From Skermania sp. ID1734 (lineage in GTDB: Bacteria; Actinomycetota; Actinomycetes; Mycobacteriales; Mycobacteriaceae): a stretch of DNA of 64,000 bases. The DNA lies in NCBI RefSeq assembly GCF_007489285.1, contig NZ_VLIY01000009.1, positions 150,773 to 214,772 of the forward strand, in the 5' to 3' direction. Within the stretch, counting starts at the first letter, position 1; every line of letters begins with the position of its first letter. Shown here piece by piece: positions 17,949 through 26,325 of the stretch. Both the position numbers and the translations under genes were made by a program. A model generated the notes under the pieces. It did no database searches. It saw only the letters and a program-made list of their open reading frames with translations, and was not told the origin of the DNA.

Positions 17949-19568
17949 GTGCGCGACGAATCGGCAACGAACGGCTCTGCCGTGGCTGGGCCACCTGCCA
18001 AAGCCGCAGTGGTCGAGCCACGCTTCGTCGCGCCTACCGGATCGGAACCCCGCGAGGTTGTGGTCGACCAGCGTTCGGCCGACTGGCGCGACCTGCCCAG
18101 CCGCACCGACCGGCTGACGAACGCGCTGTCGAGTGTGATCGGTGGCCCGATCGGCGACCATGCCGTCGTCGGCCGGTCCCGGTTCTTTACGCCCGTGCGG
18201 GTGATGTTGGCTTTCGCGGTCGTATTCATGGCACTGGGCTGGTTCGGCAAGGCGGCCTGCATCCAGCAGGCACCCATCGGACCCGACGGCGCCGTCGGAC
18301 TGGACTGGGCGGGCAGCCGGCAGTACGTCGCCATGTGCTATTCGGACACCGTCCCGCTGTACGGCGCCGAACGCCTCAATCAGGGTGCGTTCCCGTACAA
18401 GAAGTCCTGGGTGGAGTCCAACGCCGACGGTGTCCCGCAGACCCGGTACATGGAATATCCGGTGCTGTCAGGGCTCTACCAGTACGTGGCAATGCGGATT
18501 CAGAAGGCGTGGTCAGCTGCGCCGTGGTTGCCGGGCGGGCTGCAGGTGGCGGTCTATTTCAACGTCGTGGCCCTCGGGTTGGCCATGGCGTGGCTGGTGA
18601 CCGTATGGGCCAGTTCCATGCTGGCGGGCCGGCGGGTGTGGGACGCCGCGCTGATCGCCTGTTCACCGCTGGTGATCGTGCACATCTTCACCAACTTCGA
18701 CGCGCTGGCCACCGGTTTTGCCGCCGCCGGGCTGTTGGCCTGGGCGCGCAGGCGGCCGCTGTTAGCCGGCGTTCTGCTGGGCCTGGGCGGTGCCACCAAG
18801 TTCTATCCGCTGCTGTTGCTCGGCCCGCTGTTGGTGCTGTGTGTGCGGGCCGATCGCGTCAAGACCTGGTTGTCGACGTTTATCGGCGCGGTGGTGGCCT
18901 GGGTGGCCGTCAACGCACCGATTGCGCTGTTGTATCCGGCGGGCTGGTCGGAGTTCTTCCGGCTCAACACCGACCGACACGCAGACCCGGACTCGATATA
19001 CAACGTCATCTCGTCCTTCACCGGCTGGCCGGGATTCGACGGCAACCTCGCGGCGTCGGACAAACCGGTCATTCTCAATGCGGTGTCGCTGGCGTTGTTC
19101 GTCGCGGTCTGTCTCGGTGTCGCCTACCTCGCGCTGACCGCGCCGCAGCGGCCGCGGGTGATGCAGTTGTGCTTCCTGCTGGTCGCGGGCTTCTTGCTGA
19201 CCAACAAAGTGTGGAGTCCGCAATACTCGCTGTGGCTGGTCCCGCTCGCGGTGTTGGCCATACCACAACGACGAATTCTGTTGGCCTGGATGACAATCGA
19301 CGCGCTGGTCTGGGTCCCGCGGATGTATTACTACCTGGGCGTCAGCAACAAGGGCCTGCCCGAGCAGTGGTTCACCGCAACCGTGCTGGTGCGAGACCTG
19401 GCCGTGGTCGCGCTCTGCGCGCTCGTGATCCGGCAGATCTATCGCCCGGACACCGACCTCGTCCGCGAAGACGGCACCGATGATCCGGTCGGCGGAGTGC
19501 TCGACGGCGCACCCGACGCGCCACCGCGATGGCTTCCGGAAAGGTTGCGGCCCGCGCCCGTCTTGTAA
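17949..19568 (+). CDS. GT87-family polyprenol-phosphate mannosyltransferase-like membrane protein
   Basis: The 539-residue product has a cytoplasmic head of about 80 residues followed by roughly ten to twelve membrane helices. The motif LALGGATKFYPLLLLGPLLV and the late WSPQYSLWLVPL loop are typical of the DUF2029/GT87 GT-C glycosyltransferases. These transfer mannose from decaprenyl-phosphomannose in PIM and lipomannan synthesis. It starts with GTG ten bases after the PonA1 stop and is probably cotranscribed with it, as Rv0051 is with ponA1. The exact glycan step is not determined by the sequence. Confidence 0.8.
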   Translation: MRDESATNGSAVAGPPAKAAVVEPRFVAPTGSEPREVVVDQRSADWRDLPSRTDRLTNALSSVIGGPIGDHAVVGRSRFFTPVRVMLAFAVVFMALGWFGKAACIQQAPIGPDGAVGLDWAGSRQYVAMCYSDTVPLYGAERLNQGAFPYKKSWVESNADGVPQTRYMEYPVLSGLYQYVAMRIQKAWSAAPWLPGGLQVAVYFNVVALGLAMAWLVTVWASSMLAGRRVWDAALIACSPLVIVHIFTNFDALATGFAAAGLLAWARRRPLLAGVLLGLGGATKFYPLLLLGPLLVLCVRADRVKTWLSTFIGAVVAWVAVNAPIALLYPAGWSEFFRLNTDRHADPDSIYNVISSFTGWPGFDGNLAASDKPVILNAVSLALFVAVCLGVAYLALTAPQRPRVMQLCFLLVAGFLLTNKVWSPQYSLWLVPLAVLAIPQRRILLAWMTIDALVWVPRMYYYLGVSNKGLPEQWFTATVLVRDLAVVALCALVIRQIYRPDTDLVREDGTDDPVGGVLDGAPDAPPRWLPERLRPAPVL

Positions 19569-19653
19569 CCGGCCAGGTACATGAGACAGACTGTTGCGGT
19601 TAACTTGAATAGCCGCCGTCTGCGGCTGCTCCTACCTGTAAGGAACACCCTCG

Positions 19654-20796
19654 ATGACGTACCGGTCTGCATGGTTGGACGAAGATCTCGATGCGCTGCG
19701 CGATCTTGCGCGCGCGTTCTTCGAGAAAGAACTCAAGCCCAACATCGACAAGTACATCGAACAGCACCACGTCGATCGCGACCTGTGGAACAAGGCCGGC
19801 GAGCTCGGCCTGCTGTGCTTGTCAATTCCCGAGGAATACGGCGGCGGTGGCGGCACCTTCGCCCACGAGGCCGTGCTCATGGAGGAGCAGGCCCGCATCG
19901 GCGACTCGTCCTGGGGTAACGCCGTGCACAGCGTCATCGCGGCGCACTACCTGCTCGGTTACGGCAGCGAGGAGCAGAAGCAGAAGTGGTTGCCGAAGAT
20001 GGCCTCCGGTGAGGTCGTCTGCGCGATCGCCATGACCGAGCCCGGCACCGGTTCGGACCTGCAAAACGTCAAGACCAAGGCCGTCCGGCAAGGCGATGAG
20101 TACGTGATCAACGGCTCGAAGACCTTCATCACCAATGGCGGCCAGGCGGACCTCATCATCACGGTCGTCAAGACGGACTCGAGCCAGGGCGCCAACGGCA
20201 TCTCGTTGGTGCTGGTCGAGGCGGACCGGGAAGGCTTCCGGCGCGGCCGGGTACTGGACAAGATCGGCCAGAAGGGCCAGGACACCTCCGAATTGTTCTT
20301 CGAAGACGTGCGCGTGCCGGTGTCGAACCTGCTCGGCACGCAGGAGGGCCTCGGCTTCATCCAGCTCATGCAGCAACTCCCGCAGGAACGACTGATCATC
20401 GCGGTCGGCTCGGTTGCGGGGATGGAGGTGGCCCTCGAGCACACCCTCCGCTACACCAAGGAGCGCCAGGCCTTCGGCAAACCGGTGTTCGCCTTCCAGA
20501 ACACCAAGTTCAAACTCGCCGAGGTGGCCACCGACGCCAAGATCGGCCGGGTCTTCGTCGACGACTGCATCGTCCGGCACATTCGCGGTGAGCTCGACAT
20601 CCCCACTGTCGCTATGGCCAAGTGGTGGACCACCGAGCGGGCAATGGTGGTGGCCGACGAATGTCTGCAGCTTTTCGGTGGCTACGGCTACATGACTGAG
20701 TACCCGATTGCCCGGATGTGGGCCGATCAGCGGGTCCAGAAGATCTACGCCGGCACCAACGAGATCATGAAGGAAATCATCGCTAGAACTCTGTGA
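19654..20796 (+). CDS. Acyl-CoA dehydrogenase, LCAD/isovaleryl-like
   Basis: The 380-residue FAD enzyme oxidises acyl-CoA to the 2-enoyl-CoA. It has AMTEPGTGSDLQ (substrate/FAD loop), a central beta domain, and a C-terminal helical domain with RQAFGKPVFAFQNTKF and QLFGGYGYMTEYPI. The usual catalytic Glu in YEGT is replaced by Ala366 (YAGTNEI). Instead QERL offers Glu245 at the position used by long-chain and isovaleryl-CoA dehydrogenases, so it should be active and of that subclass. AAGGA precedes the ATG. It stands alone between the GT87 gene and the diiron gene, so its pathway is unclear. Confidence 0.88.
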   Translation: MTYRSAWLDEDLDALRDLARAFFEKELKPNIDKYIEQHHVDRDLWNKAGELGLLCLSIPEEYGGGGGTFAHEAVLMEEQARIGDSSWGNAVHSVIAAHYLLGYGSEEQKQKWLPKMASGEVVCAIAMTEPGTGSDLQNVKTKAVRQGDEYVINGSKTFITNGGQADLIITVVKTDSSQGANGISLVLVEADREGFRRGRVLDKIGQKGQDTSELFFEDVRVPVSNLLGTQEGLGFIQLMQQLPQERLIIAVGSVAGMEVALEHTLRYTKERQAFGKPVFAFQNTKFKLAEVATDAKIGRVFVDDCIVRHIRGELDIPTVAMAKWWTTERAMVVADECLQLFGGYGYMTEYPIARMWADQRVQKIYAGTNEIMKEIIARTL

Positions 20797-20912
20797 CCTG
20801 GGCATTCGGGGCTGAGTGGGGCGGCGGCCTATGTGACCGCCGCCACATTCTTGCCCGGTGGTGGGCAGGCTTACCGATATTGGGTACTGCGAGTAACAGC
20901 AAGGGTCTTCCA

Positions 20913-20955
20913 TTGGACAATTTTGATGTTATTGTCCAACACAGACAATGTTGTC
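20913..20955. promoter_or_regulatory. Operator-like inverted repeats before the diiron oxygenase gene
   Basis: TTGGACAAT and ATTGTCCAA form a perfect dyad with a 9-base centre (20913-20939). A second dyad, GACAATGTTGTC, follows at 20944-20955, about 20 bases before the start codon. The repeated ACAAT half-site in both suggests binding of one regulator at tandem sites. Confidence 0.5.
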
Positions 20956-20976
20956 GCAGTCGGAGAGGACAGCGTC

Positions 20977-21990
20977 ATGACGACGATGGAAAAGAGCGCG
21001 GACATCCAACCGCTGACCGCTTACGCGGGCGAGACCTACGACGAAATGCTCACCCGGCTTGCCGAGGGCTCGATGCACCGCAGCTTCAGCCCGTACCGCG
21101 ATATCGACTGGGACGCCCCTGAGTTCCAGGTTGTCGAGAACGACCGGCGCTGGATCCTCCCGGAGATCGACCCGCTGGGCCGCCACCCCTGGTACAAGGC
21201 GCAGCCGGAGGAGAAGCAGATCGCCATCGGCATGTACCGCCAGGCCAACGTCGCCAAGGTAGGCCTGCTGTTCGAGCAGGTGCTCATCCGCGGCTTCATG
21301 GACTACCTGTCCAAGCTGCCCAACAACTCCGCGGAGTTCCGCTACGCCACCCATGAGGTCATCGAGGAGTGCAACCACACCCTGATGTTCCAGGAGGCGG
21401 TCAACCGCATCGGCGCAAACGTGCCCGGCTTCGGACCGATCATGCGCAAGGTAGCGCCCTTCCTGGGCCTGGCTGCCACGCCGTTCCCGTCGATCTTCTT
21501 CATGGGCGTGCTCGCCGGTGAAGAGCCGATCGACCACATTCAGAAGAGCTACCTGCGCAGCGACGCCGACTACCACCCGATCATCAAGGGCGTCATGCGT
21601 ATCCACGTTGCCGAAGAGGCGCGCCACATCTCGTTCGCGCACGAGTTCCTGCGCCAGCACGTTCCGGAGAACGGCCCGATCGGCAAGGCGCTGCTCTCGA
21701 TCGTCTACCCGATCACTATGCGCATTCTGTGCGACGTCATCGTGATCCCGCCGCGGGAGTTCTTCGAGGAGTTCGACATCCCCGATTCGGTCCGTAAGGA
21801 CCTGTTCTGGGACTCCGAGGACTCGAAGAAGACGCTCGCGGGCTACTTCGGCGACGTGCGGATGCTGGCCGAGGAGCTGGGCCTGATGAACCCCGTCTCG
21901 AAGCTGGTATGGAAGGTGCTCAAGATCGACGGTCGTCCGTCGCGCTTCCGTAGCGAGCCGGAGCGCGAGCCGATCGCGCTGGCGAGCTGA
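20977..21990 (+). CDS. AurF-like diiron N-oxygenase family protein
   Basis: The 337-residue protein shows the carboxylate/histidine pattern of the p-aminobenzoate N-oxygenase (AurF) diiron family. EVIEECNHTLMFQEAV supplies Glu and His ligands on one helix, and HVAEEARHISFAHEF supplies them on another. Such enzymes activate O2 and oxidise amines or other substrates. GGAGAGGA lies upstream of the ATG at 20977. The next gene, fprB, encodes a ferredoxin-reductase fusion that could feed electrons to the iron centre. The same pair occurs in M. tuberculosis as Rv0885-Rv0886 as I recall. The substrate is not known. Confidence 0.8.
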   Translation: MTTMEKSADIQPLTAYAGETYDEMLTRLAEGSMHRSFSPYRDIDWDAPEFQVVENDRRWILPEIDPLGRHPWYKAQPEEKQIAIGMYRQANVAKVGLLFEQVLIRGFMDYLSKLPNNSAEFRYATHEVIEECNHTLMFQEAVNRIGANVPGFGPIMRKVAPFLGLAATPFPSIFFMGVLAGEEPIDHIQKSYLRSDADYHPIIKGVMRIHVAEEARHISFAHEFLRQHVPENGPIGKALLSIVYPITMRILCDVIVIPPREFFEEFDIPDSVRKDLFWDSEDSKKTLAGYFGDVRMLAEELGLMNPVSKLVWKVLKIDGRPSRFRSEPEREPIALAS

Positions 21991-22004
21991 CCAAACCCCA
22001 AAAC

Positions 22005-22052
22005 CTCTGTGCGTGATTTTTCACCGCCCACGGTGAAAAATCACGCACAGAG
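22005..22052. promoter_or_regulatory. Perfect 22-bp-arm hairpin between diiron gene and fprB
   Basis: The left arm is 22005-22026, the loop CCCA is 22027-22030 and the right arm is 22031-22052, with every base paired. The arms contain CGTGATTTTTCACCG, which itself has a short dyad. The hairpin ends six bases before the AAGGAG ribosome site of fprB and lacks a T-run, so it may stabilise or attenuate the joint transcript rather than end it. Confidence 0.75.
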
Positions 22053-22072
22053 TCGTTAAGGAGCCCTTCCCC

Positions 22073-23749
22073 ATGCCCCACGTTGTCACTCAGTCGTGCT
22101 GCAGCGACGCGTCCTGCGTCTATGCGTGTCCGGTCAACTGCATTCACCCGACACCGGACGAGCCGGACTTTCTCACCGCGGAAATGCTGCACATCGACCC
22201 GGACACCTGCGTCGACTGCGGCGCCTGCGTCACCGCGTGCCCGGTGGAGGCGATCGTCCCGCACGGCAAGCTCGAGGAACGCCAGCTCACGTACCTGAGC
22301 ATCAACGCCGACTTCTACAAGAAGCCGCGCAAGCACCCGCTGCTGGCGCCGATGGTGGAGAGCACCGCAGCGCGCACCGACAGCGGACCGTTGCGGGTCG
22401 CGGTGGTCGGCTCTGGCCCGGCGGCGATGTACGCCGCCGATGAGGTGCTCAAGCAGCCGCGCGCACAGGTCAACGTCTTCGAGCGGCTTCCGGTGCCCTA
22501 CGGGCTGGTGCGTTCGGGCGTGGCGCCGGATCACCAAAAAACCAAGCAGGTGACCAAGCTCTACGACATGATCACCCACGAGTCTGGCTTCGAGTTCTTC
22601 CTCAATGTCGAAGTGGGCAAGGATGTTTCGCTGGACGAGTTGCTGGCTCACCACCACGCCGTCGTCTATGCGGTCGGTGCGGCGTCGGACCGGCGGCTGA
22701 ACATTCCGGGCGCGGACCTGCCCGGCGTGGCGTCCGCTACCGACTTCGTGGGCTGGTACAACGGCCACCCCGACCACGCACACCGGAAGTTCGATCTGTC
22801 GCACAAGCGGGTGGTGATCGTCGGAAACGGCAACGTGGCCTTGGACGTCGCGCGGATCCTGGTCAGCGATCCCGAACGGTTGGCCGGCACCGACATCTCG
22901 GACGAAGCCCTGGCGGTTCTGCGCGCCAGCAAGGTCGAAGAAGTGGTGATTGTCGGTCGCCGCGGATCGGCGCAGTCGGCCTTCACGGTTCCCGAGCTGA
23001 GCGGCCTGGTTGCCAACGACGACTTCGATGTGCTGGTGGATCGCAGCGAGGAAATCCTCGACCCGCGTACGGCTGCCAGTTCGGAGCGTGGCCACGCGGT
23101 CAGCCAGAAGCTGGCGATTCTCGACGAGCTCGATGACGCCGCAGCGGCAAAGCCGGGGCGGCGCCGCATCGTGTTCCGCTACCTGCGCTCACCGCTGGCA
23201 ATCCATGGCGACGAGCGGGTCGAGTCGATCGAGTTCGCACGCGGCAGCTTCGCCTCCGAGGGATCGGTCGAGTACGGCACCGATACGGACAACATCGAAG
23301 CCGGCCTGGTGCTGACCTCGATCGGCTATCACGGGGTTCCCGTGCTCGACCTTCCGTTCGACGAGGCGTCCGGGACGGTGCCCAACGACGGTGGTCGGGT
23401 AGCGCAACGTCCGGGCGTATATGTCGCCGGTTGGATCAAACGAGGGCCCACCGGGTTCATCGGGACCAACAAGAGCTGCGCGCACGAAACCATCGAGCAC
23501 CTCATCGCAGATTTCAACAGCGGCGAACTAGAGGCTCCGGCCAAGGCGCAATCCGACCTGAAGAAGCTCGTGCAGCGTCGCCAGCCCGAGGTGATCGATC
23601 GCGCGGGCTGGCTGGCGATCGACGCCGAGGAGCTCCGTCGAGGCGTCGAGCGGCAGCGGGTGCGTGACAAGATCGTGGACCGGCCAGTCGCCGTGGACGT
23701 GGCCCGACGGTCCCGACGCAAGGTCGGGATACCTTTCCTGCGCGGCTGA
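22073..23749 (+). CDS. fprB: Ferredoxin-NADP reductase with fused ferredoxin domain, FprB-like
   Basis: The 558-residue flavoprotein fuses an N-terminal iron-sulfur domain to an adrenodoxin-reductase-like domain. The first part has CCSDASCVYACPVNC and CVDCGACVTACP; the second has VAVVGSGPAAMYAA for FAD, VVIVGNGNVALDVARIL for NADPH and GWIKRGPTGFIGTN near the end. It moves electrons between NADPH and iron-sulfur partners, as Rv0886 does. AAGGAG precedes the ATG. It follows the AurF-like gene in the same direction after an 82-bp gap filled by a perfect hairpin. Confidence 0.92.
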   Translation: MPHVVTQSCCSDASCVYACPVNCIHPTPDEPDFLTAEMLHIDPDTCVDCGACVTACPVEAIVPHGKLEERQLTYLSINADFYKKPRKHPLLAPMVESTAARTDSGPLRVAVVGSGPAAMYAADEVLKQPRAQVNVFERLPVPYGLVRSGVAPDHQKTKQVTKLYDMITHESGFEFFLNVEVGKDVSLDELLAHHHAVVYAVGAASDRRLNIPGADLPGVASATDFVGWYNGHPDHAHRKFDLSHKRVVIVGNGNVALDVARILVSDPERLAGTDISDEALAVLRASKVEEVVIVGRRGSAQSAFTVPELSGLVANDDFDVLVDRSEEILDPRTAASSERGHAVSQKLAILDELDDAAAAKPGRRRIVFRYLRSPLAIHGDERVESIEFARGSFASEGSVEYGTDTDNIEAGLVLTSIGYHGVPVLDLPFDEASGTVPNDGGRVAQRPGVYVAGWIKRGPTGFIGTNKSCAHETIEHLIADFNSGELEAPAKAQSDLKKLVQRRQPEVIDRAGWLAIDAEELRRGVERQRVRDKIVDRPVAVDVARRSRRKVGIPFLRG

Positions 23750-23858
23750 TTCGCGGAGTCATTCGAGTGAATGATTGACCTTCGGACCCGACCTTCCAGA
23801 CGATGGTCCCCGCTGCCCATTGCGCGTGGGCAAACATGACCGCTGGAGAAGAGGTTCG

Positions 23859-24416
23859 ATGCCCGAATTGCAAAATGTCGCGATCATGCCCGGAGAGAAC
23901 GTGCGTTTCGCGGCCGAGTTTCACCCGCACCTCATCCTCAAGCACTTGTCACACGCCGTCGTCGTCACCGATCGGCGGGCGGTTGTGCGGTCGCCGCACA
24001 CGATCTTCGGCATAATCCCGCACGGGTACGTGGAACAGACGGCGCCGCTGTCGGCGATCAGCGAGTTCAACTCGGGGAAGGTCTTGTCCGGCAGCAAACT
24101 CAGTTCCGGCGCACTGTATGTCCTATTGGCGTTCGGTTCCCTGTATGCGGCGGTGGCCATGACGCCCATTGCGGTGTTGCTTTTCATCCCGTTTAGCGCC
24201 ATTGCCGCATACAAATTCTTCACGGCAAACAACATCGGCTTCGTCTTCCGCAATCATGGCGCCGGCCAAATCGTGGCGTCGGCCGGCACTAGCGAGGGCC
24301 AACTCGTGGAAGACGGCAAACGTATAATCACCGAGTTGCTGTACGGCGGCGGGACGGGCAGCGTGCCTCAACCAGCTGCGGCTCGAGCCGTAGCGTACGG
24401 GTCACCGTATAGCTGA
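23859..24416 (+). CDS. Membrane protein of unknown function
   Basis: The 185-residue product has a soluble N-terminal region of about 85 residues with a repeated beta pattern (HAVVVTDRRAVVRSPHTIFGIIPHGYVEQT) resembling PH-like membrane-associated domains. Two adjacent membrane helices (about 88-125) and a Gly/Ala-rich soluble tail follow. GGAGAAGAGG precedes the ATG at 23859. It ends two bases from the stop of the convergent small secreted gene. I do not recognise the family with confidence; a bacterial PH-domain membrane protein is a guess. Confidence 0.6.
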   Translation: MPELQNVAIMPGENVRFAAEFHPHLILKHLSHAVVVTDRRAVVRSPHTIFGIIPHGYVEQTAPLSAISEFNSGKVLSGSKLSSGALYVLLAFGSLYAAVAMTPIAVLLFIPFSAIAAYKFFTANNIGFVFRNHGAGQIVASAGTSEGQLVEDGKRIITELLYGGGTGSVPQPAAARAVAYGSPYS

Positions 24417-24418
24417 AC

Positions 24419-24607
24419 TCAGATACAGACCGAGACCGACAACGACGACGGCCACAGCGGGATGTTCAGGCACAACGCAACGGAGCCGACCGCATCTGTG
24501 CGACCCGGCGCGTTTGTGGTCGCGGCTGACGCGGTGGGTGCAGCGAGTGCTCCGATGCTGCAAGTGACGGCTACCGCTGCGAGTGTGGTGGCGATTTTCC
24601 GACTCAT
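24419..24607 (-). CDS. Small secreted protein with two late cysteines
   Basis: The 62-residue product begins MSRKIATTLAAVAV, a clear signal peptide with an APTASA-type cleavage site near residue 28. That leaves about 34 residues with cysteines in ALCLNIP and SVSVCI, which could form one disulfide. GAGGA lies about ten bases before the ATG. Its length and composition are those of a real secreted peptide rather than a chance frame, but I know no family. It is convergent with the preceding membrane-protein gene. Confidence 0.6.
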   Translation of the reverse strand: MSRKIATTLAAVAVTCSIGALAAPTASAATTNAPGRTDAVGSVALCLNIPLWPSSLSVSVCI

Positions 24608-24700
24608 GAGAGCAATCCTCGACTAGCGAAGGTGGCGAGATTTCCCCCTGCCGTTACTCAGTGTTCTCCGGCTGAATCGGATTCACAAGAGGGACCGGCA

Positions 24701-25132
24701 CTAGTTTCCGCCATCCCGGCACATTGTTTGTGCCGCAATGGAAACCGCCTTGCGAGCCTGATCCTGCGACCACTGCTGTTCCGAGACACCGAGCGCCGCG
24801 GCTTCGTCGGTCGACTTGCCGGATGCCAGTGCTTCGCAGATGCGCTGGCCGGTGCCGAAAACAGATTCTTTGTCGCGCACCGGTATCCCGGCGTCCGGCA
24901 GTGCGTGCAGGAAGTCCGCTTCAGGAGTCATTTGCTGCTCCGGCAGCGGTTGGGCGGCAGCCGAGGTTGTCTGCAGCGCTGACGCGGGCGTACTGACCGA
25001 CGCGGACGCAGACGAAGTCGCGCTGCTACTGCTTGCGGTCGATGTCGCGGGCGCGTTGGTATCCCCTGAGCATCCGCTCGCGCCCAGGACAGTGCCGACC
25101 GCTACGGCGGCGGCGAGGCAGGTCAGCTTCAT
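24701..25132 (-). CDS. DUF732-like secreted lipoprotein
   Basis: The 143-residue product has a lipoprotein signal (MKLTCLAAAVAVG, then VLGASGC), a Ser/Thr/Ala linker, and a small helical domain with DFLHALPDAGIPV and QRICEALASGKS, ending in CRDGGN. The spacing of late cysteines and the FLxxLxxxGIP motif are those of the DUF732 family, common and unassigned in mycobacteria. An in-frame ATG nine codons earlier would put charged residues before the signal, so 25132 is preferred. Confidence 0.75.
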   Translation of the reverse strand: MKLTCLAAAVAVGTVLGASGCSGDTNAPATSTASSSSATSSASASVSTPASALQTTSAAAQPLPEQQMTPEADFLHALPDAGIPVRDKESVFGTGQRICEALASGKSTDEAAALGVSEQQWSQDQARKAVSIAAQTMCRDGGN

Positions 25133-25206
25133 ACGACGATGCACAGCCACGCAACCCATACTCGCACGGCGAGGACAATCGCAAACTTCAGGGCAAAATT
25201 CGCAGG

Positions 25207-25212
25207 TAGCCT
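25207..25212 (+). promoter_or_regulatory. -10 element TAGCCT for a leaderless start
   Basis: TAGCCT matches TANNNT and ends seven bases before the GTG at 25220, which has no ribosome site. This spacing suits a leaderless mRNA. Confidence 0.5.
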
Positions 25213-25219
25213 AACGTCT

Positions 25220-25675
25220 GTGGAACTTGCCGTTCTGGTGATCGTCGTCTTCCTGCTGGTGGCGACCAGCTTCCTGGCACTGACCTACTGGCGCATACTG
25301 CACCGGCGCCGCGCGGCCGCAACCGAGGCGATTTCCTTCACGTTCGACCCCAGCGATGTGCTGCAACAGGATTCGCGGGCCTATTTCTTCGGCCTGGCCT
25401 CTGATGAGAGCGACGATTCGAAGTTCGACGGCAACGGCGCCTTGGTGCTCAGCAAGCATGTTTTGTGGTTCAAGCCGACCGTCGCCGGCCCGGCACTGCG
25501 GTTCCCGCTCAGCGACATCCGTCGAGTGGAGTTGGTGAGTCCGCATACGACCAAGGCGTTGGATAGGCCGTTGCTGCGAGTATGGGTACTGACGGCCGAC
25601 GGCGACGACTCGGCTGTCTGGTACGTCCACGATCCCGATGCGTGGATCGCATCGCTCAAGGATGCGGTCTCCTAG
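25220..25675 (+). CDS. Membrane-anchored protein with PH-like domain
   Basis: The 151-residue product has one N-terminal membrane helix (about 2-24) and a basic stop (RILHRRRAA). A cytoplasmic domain of alternating beta strands follows: GALVLSKHVLWFKPT, then RFPLSDIRRVELV, then LLRVWVL, closed by a helix (DAWIASLKDAV). That order suggests a PH or GRAM-like fold of the kind seen in bacterial membrane proteins. The exact family is uncertain. The GTG start is supported by a -10 box seven bases upstream. Eleven bases later the TetR gene begins. Confidence 0.6.
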   Translation: MELAVLVIVVFLLVATSFLALTYWRILHRRRAAATEAISFTFDPSDVLQQDSRAYFFGLASDESDDSKFDGNGALVLSKHVLWFKPTVAGPALRFPLSDIRRVELVSPHTTKALDRPLLRVWVLTADGDDSAVWYVHDPDAWIASLKDAVS

Positions 25676-25686
25676 TGAGGTTGCCG

Positions 25687-26325
25687 ATGGCTGTTGACCC
25701 CGGCCTGGTCGAGCAGTTGCTCGGCGCCCAGGCTCCCGATGCCGATCCCGCGATTCTGGACGGTGCGCTCGAGGCATTCCTGGAATTCGGCATCAAGCGC
25801 GCGAGCATGGGCGAGATCGCCAAGCGGGCCAACCTCAGCCCGGCCACCCTGTATCGCCGGTTTCCCAGTAAAGCCGCGGTCGTGCAGGCCGTCGGCATGC
25901 GGGAGGCGCAGCGGCTCATTGCTGCCGTGGACGCGCGGGTGGATTCTGCGGCGCCGGCCGAGGACCAGCTCACCGAATTATTTGTGGTGACCATGGGCCA
26001 ACTCAGCGGCAATCAGCTCATCCGCCGACTGCTCATCACGGAGCCGGAATCGGTGCTGCCCTATCTCACCACTGGGGCCGGACCGCTGCTGAGTGTCGGT
26101 CGCGCCTACATCGCGCAGATCTATCGACGGCTGCAGGCCACCGGACAGCTCGCGGATTTCAACGCCGACGAATCCGCGGAAATTGCTGCCCGCCTGGCCC
26201 TTTCACTGGTGTTGACCCCGGACGGGTTGATCCCCGTCGATGACGAACAGCAGGCTCGCCGGTTCGCCCGCGAACATCTGATGATGCTGGTGCCGATCCG
26301 GCGGCGCGACGGTTCCGCGCAATGA
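25687..26325 (+). CDS. TetR-family regulator
   Basis: The 212-residue protein has a TetR DNA-binding domain at about residues 15-65 (LEAFLEFGIKRASMGEIAKRANLSPATLYRRFPSKAAVVQAV) and a helical ligand domain. It overlaps the following monooxygenase gene by ATGA at 26322, so the regulator and enzyme are made together and the regulator probably responds to that enzyme's substrate. The ATG at 25687 lacks a strong ribosome site, and a GTG at 25676 is an alternative out of the same frame. No clear operator palindrome was seen in the short upstream gap. Confidence 0.85.
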   Translation: MAVDPGLVEQLLGAQAPDADPAILDGALEAFLEFGIKRASMGEIAKRANLSPATLYRRFPSKAAVVQAVGMREAQRLIAAVDARVDSAAPAEDQLTELFVVTMGQLSGNQLIRRLLITEPESVLPYLTTGAGPLLSVGRAYIAQIYRRLQATGQLADFNADESAEIAARLALSLVLTPDGLIPVDDEQQARRFAREHLMMLVPIRRRDGSAQ

